Below are positions 36,068 to 43,248 of a stretch of DNA of 64,000 nucleotides, one piece after another. The stretch's first letter is position 1, and every line of letters starts with the position of its first letter. Source of the DNA: Fontibacterium temperatum. Lineage in GTDB: Bacteria; Pseudomonadota; Alphaproteobacteria; Pelagibacterales; Pelagibacteraceae. Where the stretch lies: positions 124,001 through 188,000 of the forward strand of contig CAXNKS010000002.1 of assembly GCA_964203055.1 (NCBI GenBank). Reading direction: 5' to 3'. A model generated the notes under the pieces. That model did no database searches and had not been told where the DNA came from. It saw only the letters and a program-made list of their open reading frames with translations. Position numbers and translations under genes: made by a program.

Positions 36068-36541
36068 ATGGCTGAAGATAAAAATATTAAGGATAAAAAA
36101 CCAAAAGTCGATAGTGCTGCCGCACCTGCAAAAGATGCTAAACAAGAAGGTGGAATAAAAAAAAAAATAAAAGTTAAGAAAAAAGAGAAAAAAAATGTTG
36201 TAAATGGAAATGTTTACGTAAATGCTACTTTTAATAACACTATTGTTACTATTACCGATAAACAAGGTAACGTAATTTCGTGGTCGTCTGCAGGATCAAA
36301 AGGTTTTAAAGGTTCTAGAAAATCAACACCGTACGCAGCGCAAGTTGCAGCTGATGATGCAGCAGGAAAAGCATTAGAGCATGGATTAAAAAATATTACA
36401 GTTGAAGTTAAAGGGCCTGGTTCAGGTCGAGAAACTGCTCTTAGAGCATTACAGGCTAGAGGTTTTAAGATCACCTCTATTAAAGACATGAGTCCGATGC
36501 CACATAATGGCTGCAGGCCTCCAAAGAAAAGACGAGTTTAA
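36068..36541 (+). CDS. rpsK: 30S ribosomal protein S11, with N-terminal Lys-rich extension
   Basis: S11 forms part of the platform near the mRNA exit. The conserved core starts around residue 45 (NVYVNATFNNTIVTITD) and includes KGPGSGRETALRAL and the C-terminal MPHNGCRPPKKRRV. At 157 residues it is about 28 longer than the norm because of an Ala/Lys-rich N-terminal extension. No in-frame ATG is seen at the core, so the extension appears to be translated. Confidence 0.96.
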   Translation: MAEDKNIKDKKPKVDSAAAPAKDAKQEGGIKKKIKVKKKEKKNVVNGNVYVNATFNNTIVTITDKQGNVISWSSAGSKGFKGSRKSTPYAAQVAADDAAGKALEHGLKNITVEVKGPGSGRETALRALQARGFKITSIKDMSPMPHNGCRPPKKRRV

Positions 36542-36553
36542 TAATAACTAAAT

Positions 36554-36558
36554 AGGAG
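36554..36558 (+). promoter_or_regulatory. Shine-Dalgarno sequence that fixes the TTG start of rpoA
   Basis: AGGAG lies seven bases upstream of TTG 36566. The unusual start codon fits the expected N-terminus of the alpha subunit (IDKNWKELIKPSKL), and this site supports it over any internal start. Confidence 0.7.
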
Positions 36559-36565
36559 AAGTAAC

Positions 36566-37579
36566 TTGATAGATAAAAATTGGAAAGAACTTATAAAGCC
36601 ATCAAAACTAAATATTACACAAAGCGATGATAAAAAACATGCAAAAATTATAGCTGAACCTTTAGAAAAAGGTTACGCCTTAACTTTAGGAAATGCATTA
36701 AGAAGAGTTTTATTGTCCTCAGTTCAAGGGACGGCTGTAACAGCAATACAAATTGATGGAGTGTTACATGAATTTTCATCAATTGATGGTGTTAGAGAAG
36801 ATGTTACTGATATTGTTCTTAACGTTAAAGCTTTAGCTTTGGACTTAAAGACTTCCGGACCAAAAAAATTAATTTTAGATGCAAAAGGACCTGGAGAGAT
36901 TAAAGCAAAAATGATTGCTCCAAATTCAGACATCGAAATATTAAATCCTGATTTAGTAATTTGTAACTTAGATGAAAAAACTAAATTTCATATGGAATTA
37001 ACAGTAAATACTGGAAAAGGTTATGTTCCTGCAGACAGAAATAAGGCTAGCAATTCCCCATTAGGATTAATAGCAATTGACGCTGTTTTTAGTCCGGTTA
37101 AGAGAGTTTCTTATAACGTATCTAATGCAAGAGAGGGATTAACATTAGATTACGATAAATTAACTATGGAAGTTGAAACGAATGGATCTGTAACAGCAGA
37201 GGACTCTGTTGCTTTCGCAGCTAGAATTTTACAAGATCAATTAGCAATGTTTGTAAACTTTGATGAACCCGTTGCAACAATTCAAGAGAAAAAACCTTCC
37301 GAGCCAGAATTTAATAGAAACTTACTTAGAAGAGTTGATGAATTAGAACTGTCTGTAAGATCAATGAATTGTCTAAAAAATGATAATATTATTTATATTG
37401 GAGATTTAGTTCAAAAGAGTGAAAGTGAAATGTTAAGAACTCCTAATTTTGGAAGAAAATCATTGAATGAAATTAAGGAAGTTCTTACAACAATGTCATT
37501 GTATCTTGGAATGGAAGTTCCAAATTGGCCACCAGAAAACATTGCCGAACTTTCTAAAAAATTAGAGGATAATTATTAA
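36566..37579 (+). CDS. rpoA: DNA-directed RNA polymerase subunit alpha
   Basis: The alpha subunit dimer is the RNA polymerase assembly platform and binds activators and UP elements. The 337-residue product uses a TTG start supported by a good Shine-Dalgarno sequence. It has N-terminal dimerisation motifs (EPLEKGYALTLGNALRRVLLSS) and the C-terminal helix-hairpin-helix domain (LLRRVDELELSVRSMNCL, TPNFGRKSLNEIKEVL). It lies between rpsK and rplQ in the alpha operon. Confidence 0.98.
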   Translation: MIDKNWKELIKPSKLNITQSDDKKHAKIIAEPLEKGYALTLGNALRRVLLSSVQGTAVTAIQIDGVLHEFSSIDGVREDVTDIVLNVKALALDLKTSGPKKLILDAKGPGEIKAKMIAPNSDIEILNPDLVICNLDEKTKFHMELTVNTGKGYVPADRNKASNSPLGLIAIDAVFSPVKRVSYNVSNAREGLTLDYDKLTMEVETNGSVTAEDSVAFAARILQDQLAMFVNFDEPVATIQEKKPSEPEFNRNLLRRVDELELSVRSMNCLKNDNIIYIGDLVQKSESEMLRTPNFGRKSLNEIKEVLTTMSLYLGMEVPNWPPENIAELSKKLEDNY

Positions 37580-37584
37580 TAATA

Positions 37585-38025
37585 ATGAGACACAAAATTG
37601 CTCGTAGAAAATTAAACAGAACTTCAGAGCACCGTAAAGCTTTGTTTAAAAATATGCTTAATTCTTTAATTAAGCATGAGCAAATTAAAACAACTTTGCC
37701 AAAAGCAAAAGAATTAAAGCCATTAATTGATAAAGTTATTACTATCGGAAAAAAGAATGATTTATCAGCTAGAAGATCTTTAATATCAAAATTACAGGAT
37801 GAAGATTCAGCAGAAAAGTTAATTACAGTTTTATCTAAAAGATACGAAAATAGAAAAGGTGGTTATTCGCGAATTATTAGAACTAGAAATCGTTTTGGTG
37901 ACAATTCAACAATGGCATACATTGAATTAGTAGATAAAGATTTCAATGCAAAAGGACAAGATTCAGGTCCAGTTCAAAAAAAACCTGAACAGCCAAAGGA
38001 AGAAGCTCAGCAATTAAGTAAATAA
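37585..38025 (+). CDS. rplQ: 50S ribosomal protein L17
   Basis: L17 lies at the large-subunit surface near the tunnel exit. The product begins MRHKIARRKLNRTSEHRKALFKN and contains GGYSRIIRTRNRFGDNS. It is 146 residues with a Lys/Pro/Gln-rich tail after about residue 122. It ends the ribosomal block; crcB follows after seven bases. Confidence 0.97.
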   Translation: MRHKIARRKLNRTSEHRKALFKNMLNSLIKHEQIKTTLPKAKELKPLIDKVITIGKKNDLSARRSLISKLQDEDSAEKLITVLSKRYENRKGGYSRIIRTRNRFGDNSTMAYIELVDKDFNAKGQDSGPVQKKPEQPKEEAQQLSK

Positions 38026-38032
38026 ACAATTA

Positions 38033-38413
38033 ATGAAGTCTTATTTATTAATTGCTTTATTTGGTGCTTTTGGAACTTTAGCAAGATTTTCAGTTATACA
38101 AATTACTCCAAAAATTTTTCAAACTATTTTCCCAATCGGAACTCTTACAGTAAATTTATTAGGTTGTTTTTTGATTGGTTTAGTTTCAGGAGTACTAGAT
38201 ACAAAATTCATCTCTATTGATGAAAATTTTAAAAATTATATTACAATTGGATTTTTAGGAGGGTTCACAACATTTTCTTCCTTTTCTCAAGATTTTTTTA
38301 ATCTTATTAATAGTTCAAATTACCTATTAGCCTTTTTATATATTTTCGTTTCTGTATTTTTTGGTTTATTGATGTTTTATTTAGGAGATAAGTTTATTCA
38401 CATTATTTCATAA
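38033..38413 (+). CDS. crcB: Fluoride channel/exporter CrcB (Fluc family)
   Basis: Fluc proteins are small dimeric inner-membrane channels that expel fluoride. The 126-residue protein has four membrane segments, GAFGTLARF in the first, the N-L-x-G-type motif TVNLLGCFLIG in the second and GFLGGFTTFSSFS in the third, all family signatures. It lies seven bases after rplQ, and its stop overlaps the next start by one base, so it may be read through from the ribosomal operon. I see no fluoride riboswitch in the short spacer. Confidence 0.92.
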   Translation: MKSYLLIALFGAFGTLARFSVIQITPKIFQTIFPIGTLTVNLLGCFLIGLVSGVLDTKFISIDENFKNYITIGFLGGFTTFSSFSQDFFNLINSSNYLLAFLYIFVSVFFGLLMFYLGDKFIHIIS

Positions 38414-39342
38414 TGGAACCTAAACACATTTTTAAAATTGAAGAAGATTTTGAAAATATCCGTCTCGATAAATGGTTTAAAAAAAAAGTAAAACCATTAC
38501 CCCAGTCATTAATTGAAAGAACTTTAAGAAAAGGAAAAATTTTAGTTAATGGCAAAAAAGCAAAAAGTTCTTATAAAATACAGATAAATGACGAAATTAA
38601 AATTTACGCTGATATAGATAATGATGACAAAATAATTAAAAAAAAATTTTCATATTTACCATCAAAAAAAGATTACGAGTTAATCAAAAATAATATTTTA
38701 TTTGAAAATGAGCATTATTTTGTCTTAAATAAACCTTACAACTTAGCTGTACAATCAGGGACCAAAACAGGAAAAAATATTTTTGATATATTAAAAAACT
38801 ATTCAGAAACTGAATATCCAACCCCACATTTAGTTCATCGATTAGATGCTGAAACAACAGGAATTTTAATTATTAGCAAAACTCACAAAAGTGCAAAATT
38901 TTTCTCAGAAGCTTTTAAAAATCAAACTATAAATAAAAGTTATTTAGCTTTAGTAGATGGCGTTTTAGAAAATAAAAATGGAACTTTAAAAAATGAACTT
39001 AGTTATGTTGAAAATAATAAAGAGAAAGTGCATTTATCGATCACTAATTATAGAGTTATCTCCGAGACAAAAGACCTCTCATTGTTATTGCTAAATCCCG
39101 AAACAGGAAGAAAACATCAGTTGAGAAGACAATTAAGTTTTATTAAACATCCTATTTTAGGAGAAAAGAAATATACAAATAAGAGCTTAAATAAGTCTAA
39201 GGAGCTTCATTTGATGCTACATGCCTATAAAGTTGAATTTTTAATAAATAGCAAAAAAACAGTTCATCAAGCTGAACCTTCATTATACTTTCAAAGTTTT
39301 TGTAAGGAGAAAAAATTAATTTACGAATTAAATAATTTATAA
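38413..39342 (+). CDS. rluC: RluA-family 23S rRNA pseudouridine synthase (RluC/RluD-like)
   Basis: The enzyme converts selected uridines in 23S rRNA to pseudouridine. The 309-residue product has an N-terminal S4 RNA-binding domain (about residues 15-70) and the catalytic domain with HRLDAETTG, where Asp145 is the expected nucleophile, followed by GRKHQLRRQL. The crcB-rluC pair is common in alphaproteobacteria, which favours RluC, but the exact target site is inferred. Its 3' end overlaps the convergent lipB by 22 bases. Confidence 0.88.
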   Translation: MEPKHIFKIEEDFENIRLDKWFKKKVKPLPQSLIERTLRKGKILVNGKKAKSSYKIQINDEIKIYADIDNDDKIIKKKFSYLPSKKDYELIKNNILFENEHYFVLNKPYNLAVQSGTKTGKNIFDILKNYSETEYPTPHLVHRLDAETTGILIISKTHKSAKFFSEAFKNQTINKSYLALVDGVLENKNGTLKNELSYVENNKEKVHLSITNYRVISETKDLSLLLLNPETGRKHQLRRQLSFIKHPILGEKKYTNKSLNKSKELHLMLHAYKVEFLINSKKTVHQAEPSLYFQSFCKEKKLIYELNNL

Positions 39343-39941
39343 AAGTTTTCTTTTATTGAGTTATTAATAATTTCATCATTTGGGATTGCACGTAAATCAG
39401 AAATATTAATTATTCCTTTATTAGATATCCCACAAGGAACTATTCCACGATAATCAGTTTTATTGACATTAATATTAAGAGAAAAACCATGATATGCAAT
39501 CCATTTTTTAACTTTAATTCCAATAGCGGCAATTTTATTTTCTTCACTATTATTATTTATCCAAATGCCAATATTTTTAGGATCAGCAAATGATGAAATA
39601 TTGAAATCTTTAAGAATAGAAATAATCCATTCTTCAACATGCCTAACAAATTTTTTTATTTCTTTTTCACGTTTATTAAGATTTATAACAAAATAAACTA
39701 TTTTTTGCCCAGGGCCATGATAGGTAAATTTCCCACCTCGATTTGTTGCAATTACAGGAAATAAATTAGGTAGTAATAAATCTTTATCTGATGCGCTTAT
39801 ACCTTTTGTATAAACTGAATCGTGCTCTAATATCCATATAAGTTCATCTTCTAAGTTGGCATGAACTTTTTCTACTCTTTGTTCCAAAAAATCTATTGCT
39901 TTTTTATAAGCTACAGGTTTTTGAGATATTTTAATTTCCAT
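39321..39941 (-). CDS. lipB: Octanoyl-[acyl carrier protein]:protein N-octanoyltransferase LipB
   Basis: LipB moves octanoyl groups from acyl carrier protein to lipoyl domains, the first step of lipoate synthesis. The 206-residue product has the signature RGGKFTYHGPGQ (residues 68-79), the catalytic Lys143 (AIGIKVKKW) and Cys170 (GIVPCGISNKG). It overlaps panC by one base on the same strand and rluC tail-to-tail by 22 bases. Confidence 0.95.
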   Translation of the reverse strand: MEIKISQKPVAYKKAIDFLEQRVEKVHANLEDELIWILEHDSVYTKGISASDKDLLLPNLFPVIATNRGGKFTYHGPGQKIVYFVINLNKREKEIKKFVRHVEEWIISILKDFNISSFADPKNIGIWINNNSEENKIAAIGIKVKKWIAYHGFSLNINVNKTDYRGIVPCGISNKGIINISDLRAIPNDEIINNSIKENFYKLFNS

Positions 39942-40750
39942 TAAAAGTTATCAATCAATCTTATGTTATTTAAATAATACGCTAGAAACACCCTAGTATT
40001 AACTGATGGTTTATTGGTTTTCTTTAATTTTTTTAAATTAAACGCAGACAAATAATCTATTTTTTTAGCACCAAATTCTTTTATTTTTTTTAAAAAAAAA
40101 GAGTTATCTTTGGACTTTATAATTTGATTTTTATTTTTTTTTAAAAAATTAATTATTTCTCCAGCTATATTTAATGATTTTTGATCTAAAAGTTTATTTC
40201 TAGAGGATAAAGCAACCCCATTTTTAGCTCTGATAGTATCGCATGGTACAACTTTTATTTTGGAATTAATGCTTTCTAGGTATTTTCTAATAATAATTAA
40301 TTGCTGATAGTCTTTTTTTCCAAGGAAAAGATAATCAGTTTTAATATGACTTAATAGTCTTTTTACGACTTCAATTACACCTTCAAAATGTCCAGGTCTA
40401 AATTTTCCTTCTAACAAATTTTTAAAATGGTGAATTTTATTTTTAATTATAATTTTTTTTTCTGGATAAATATCTTTTTCTTTGGGCAAATAAACGTAAT
40501 CTACCTTATTTTTTTTACAAATTTTTAAGTCAGTTAAGATAGTTTTAGGATATTTTTTATAATCTTTTTTGTTATTAAATTGAAATGCATTAACAAATAT
40601 ACTTACTATTGTTAATAATTTTTTTTTTTTTGATTTTTTTATTAACGAGACATGACCATCATGCAAGCATCCCATAGTCGGGATAAAGCCAATTTTTTTT
40701 TTATTTAATAACTCTAAAGTTATTTTATTTGCTGTTTTAATTATTTTCAT
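39941..40750 (-). CDS. panC: Pantothenate synthetase
   Basis: PanC joins pantoate and beta-alanine using ATP, making pantothenate for coenzyme A. The 269-residue product has the nucleotide-binding PTMGCLHDGH (HIGH-like, His30-His33), KKDYQQL and the SSRNKLL loop. A Cys stands where Ala is usual in the first motif. panB is not in the window. It is divergent from galU with only 24 bases between the start codons. Confidence 0.94.
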   Translation of the reverse strand: MKIIKTANKITLELLNKKKIGFIPTMGCLHDGHVSLIKKSKKKKLLTIVSIFVNAFQFNNKKDYKKYPKTILTDLKICKKNKVDYVYLPKEKDIYPEKKIIIKNKIHHFKNLLEGKFRPGHFEGVIEVVKRLLSHIKTDYLFLGKKDYQQLIIIRKYLESINSKIKVVPCDTIRAKNGVALSSRNKLLDQKSLNIAGEIINFLKKNKNQIIKSKDNSFFLKKIKEFGAKKIDYLSAFNLKKLKKTNKPSVNTRVFLAYYLNNIRLIDNF

Positions 40751-40763
40751 TTAAGAAATTAAC

Positions 40764-40769
40764 TATAAT
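40764..40769 (+). promoter_or_regulatory. Perfect -10 element just before galU (possible leaderless start)
   Basis: TATAAT ends five bases before the galU ATG at 40775, so a transcript from it would start at or next to the start codon. The expected -35 window (around 40741-40746, TTATTT, inside panC) is poor. No Shine-Dalgarno sequence precedes galU. This suggests leaderless translation, or chance in A+T-rich DNA. Confidence 0.4.
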
Positions 40770-40774
40770 ATTTA

Positions 40775-41578
40775 ATGATAAAAGAAGCGATAATACCATT
40801 AGCTGGTTTAGGCACAAGACTTCTACCGTTTAGCAAAATACTTCCAAAAGAACTGTTACCTTTAGGGAACAAAACTATTTTGGAACATATTTTGGATGAA
40901 TGTTTGGAAGCGGGTATAAAAAAAATTATCTTAGTTATTTCGAATAGAAAAAAAGTTATCAAAGATTACCTTTACCCCGATCATTATTTATTAAATTATC
41001 TAAAAAAAAAGAAAGATTATAGATCAATTCAGAAACTAAAAATTTTAGATCGCTACAGAAGTAAACTTAAATTTGTATATCAAAATTCTCCAAAAGGTCT
41101 TGGAGATGCTGTATTGGCTGCAAAATCAGCAATTAAAAATAAATTTTTTCTTTTGGTTCTACCAGACGATATTATTATTAAAGAAAATTGTTCAAAAAAA
41201 ATAATTAATATTCATAATAAATATCATTCTTCAGTAATAGCTTCTAAGAAAGTAAAAAAATCTGAAATTTCAAGATATGGAATTATAAAATATTCAAAAA
41301 AAATTAATAATAATTTATTTATCAGCGATTTAGTTGAAAAACCTAGTTTAAAAAATTCTCCATCTAATTATGCAATTATAGGAAGATACGTCTTGCCAAA
41401 AAAAATAATTTCTTCACTACAAAATACCAAAAGAGGATCCTCAGGAGAAGTGCAGATTACAGATGCAATGAAACGTTTAATTTATAACGATAATAAATTT
41501 GTGGGACATATATTTTCCGGAACATATTTAGACTGCGGAACTATTAATGGATATAATAATTCATTAAAAAAATTCTAA
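40775..41578 (+). CDS. galU: UTP-glucose-1-phosphate uridylyltransferase
   Basis: This enzyme makes UDP-glucose from UTP and glucose 1-phosphate. The 267-residue product has the nucleotide-binding start AIIPLAGLGTRLLPFSK with ILPKELLPLGNK, then LPDDIII, VEKP and SGEVQITDAM. It is slightly shorter than typical GalU (about 290). The next gene is ugd, which uses its product, so the pair forms a short UDP-glucuronate route. Confidence 0.93.
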   Translation: MIKEAIIPLAGLGTRLLPFSKILPKELLPLGNKTILEHILDECLEAGIKKIILVISNRKKVIKDYLYPDHYLLNYLKKKKDYRSIQKLKILDRYRSKLKFVYQNSPKGLGDAVLAAKSAIKNKFFLLVLPDDIIIKENCSKKIINIHNKYHSSVIASKKVKKSEISRYGIIKYSKKINNNLFISDLVEKPSLKNSPSNYAIIGRYVLPKKIISSLQNTKRGSSGEVQITDAMKRLIYNDNKFVGHIFSGTYLDCGTINGYNNSLKKF

Positions 41579-41579
41579 T

Positions 41580-42896
41580 ATGAAAATTTGTTTTATTGGT
41601 ACAGGTTATGTTGGTTTAGTATCGGGAGTTTGTTTTTCTGATCTTGGCAATAACGTTATCTGCATTGACAAAGATAAAGAAAAATTAAACAGACTTGAAA
41701 ACGGAGATATTCCAATATTTGAACCTGGCTTGTCTGAATTGGTTAAAAAAAATTTAGAATCAGGTAGGCTTATTTTTTCAGATGATCTAATTGGTTCTAT
41801 TAACAAATCTGACATTGTTTTTATTGCTGTAGGCACACCAACAGCAAAAGACGGTGTCTCTGCAGATCTTTCACAAGTATTCTCTGTTGCTCAATTAATT
41901 TCAAAAAAAATTAAATCTCATAAAATTATTGTTACAAAATCTACTGTGCCTGTTGGTACGGGTGATAAGATTGAAAAGATTTTGAATAAAAACAAGAAAA
42001 AAGGATTATTTACAATTGTATCTAACCCAGAGTTTCTTAGAGAAGGAGAGGCTATTAAAGATTTCAAATATCCAGATAGAGTAGTTATTGGTGCAAACGA
42101 TAAAAGAGTTATAAAAATATTTAATGAGTTATACCGCCCTATAGTTAACAAGGGAGCTGCTTTTGTCTCCTGTTCTAGAAGAGCAGCCGAGCTTATAAAA
42201 TATGCATCTAATGCCTTTTTAGCTACAAAAATTAGTTTTATTAATGAAATTGCAAATTTATGTGAAAAGGTCGATGTAAATGTTGATGATGTGGCTCTTG
42301 GAATTGGACTTGATAAAAGAATTGGTTCAAGATTTTTAAGAGCGGGACCTGCATATGGTGGATCTTGCTTTCCTAAAGATACTAAAGCTTTAGCAAAGGT
42401 AGGTAAGAATTATAATTCTCCACTTTCTATTGTTAATTCGGTCATTAATTTTAATGAAAAAAGAAAAATAGATATTGAAAAAAATATTTATAAAATTTTA
42501 AATAATAAAATTAAAAATAAGATTATTTGTTTTTTAGGAGTAACATTTAAAGCAAACACCGATGATTTAAGAGATTCTTCAGCAATAAATTTAATATCTA
42601 AGTTTATTAAAAAAGGAGCAAAGATTAACTATTATGAGCCATCAGGAAGCAAAGAAGTTTTAAATAAACATAATAACGTAAACTATTTTGATGATCTATA
42701 TTTAGCAACCAGCAAAGTAGACTTAATTATTATTCATACAGAGTGGGATGAATTTAAAAATTTAAATTTTTCTAAAATTAAAAATAATAATAAAAAAGTC
42801 ACTATATACGATTTAAGAAATTTATACGATAACAGATCATTTAATACTCAAAAAAACATTACTTATTATTCTATCGGCAGACCAGTAAATGCCTAA
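41580..42896 (+). CDS. ugd: UDP-glucose 6-dehydrogenase
   Basis: The enzyme oxidises UDP-glucose to UDP-glucuronate with two NAD+. The 438-residue product has an N-terminal NAD-binding motif FIGTGYVGLVSG, the middle domain with the catalytic Cys in GPAYGGSCFPKD (near residue 262), and the C-terminal UDP-binding domain containing FLGVTFKANTDDLRDS. It starts one base after galU and overlaps the clpS start by eight bases. UDP-glucuronate would feed surface glycans, although no glycosyltransferases are nearby. Confidence 0.94.
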   Translation: MKICFIGTGYVGLVSGVCFSDLGNNVICIDKDKEKLNRLENGDIPIFEPGLSELVKKNLESGRLIFSDDLIGSINKSDIVFIAVGTPTAKDGVSADLSQVFSVAQLISKKIKSHKIIVTKSTVPVGTGDKIEKILNKNKKKGLFTIVSNPEFLREGEAIKDFKYPDRVVIGANDKRVIKIFNELYRPIVNKGAAFVSCSRRAAELIKYASNAFLATKISFINEIANLCEKVDVNVDDVALGIGLDKRIGSRFLRAGPAYGGSCFPKDTKALAKVGKNYNSPLSIVNSVINFNEKRKIDIEKNIYKILNNKIKNKIICFLGVTFKANTDDLRDSSAINLISKFIKKGAKINYYEPSGSKEVLNKHNNVNYFDDLYLATSKVDLIIIHTEWDEFKNLNFSKIKNNNKKVTIYDLRNLYDNRSFNTQKNITYYSIGRPVNA

Positions 42897-43248
42897 AGTT
42901 CTTATAAAATTAAAAAAAAATAAGACTCAAGTTAAAATCAAAAAACCTGATTTTTATGAAGTTATTCTTTTAAATGATGATTTTACAACTATGGAATTTG
43001 TTGTTAAAGTTTTACAATTATTTTTTAATATGACTAAGCCAAAAGCAAATAAAATTATGCTTAAAATTCACAACGATGGGAGCGCTGTTTGTGGAGTTTA
43101 TCCCTATGAGGTTGCTGAGACTAAAGTTATGCGAAGTTATAAACTTTGCAAAACAAAATCAGTATCCTTTGAAATGTATTATGAAAAAATCTATTTAAAT
43201 GGCTACATTTACCAAATCTTTAGAACAAGCAATTTCACAAGCATTTAA
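42889..43248 (+). CDS. clpS: ClpS adaptor, 3' end probably shifted by a +1 base near 43184
   Basis: ClpS delivers N-degron substrates to ClpA. The core is clear: VILLNDDFTTMEFVVKVL (with the Asn-Asp substrate pocket) and GVYPYEVAETKV. As written the frame reads 119 residues and runs 50 bases into clpA, ending in an unusual aromatic/Ser-rich tail. Removing one A from the six-A run at 43184-43189 ends the frame at TAA 43196-43198, directly before the clpA ATG, giving 102 residues, the normal ClpS length. A natural overlap is the alternative. Confidence 0.88.
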   Translation: MPKVLIKLKKNKTQVKIKKPDFYEVILLNDDFTTMEFVVKVLQLFFNMTKPKANKIMLKIHNDGSAVCGVYPYEVAETKVMRSYKLCKTKSVSFEMYYEKIYLNGYIYQIFRTSNFTSI

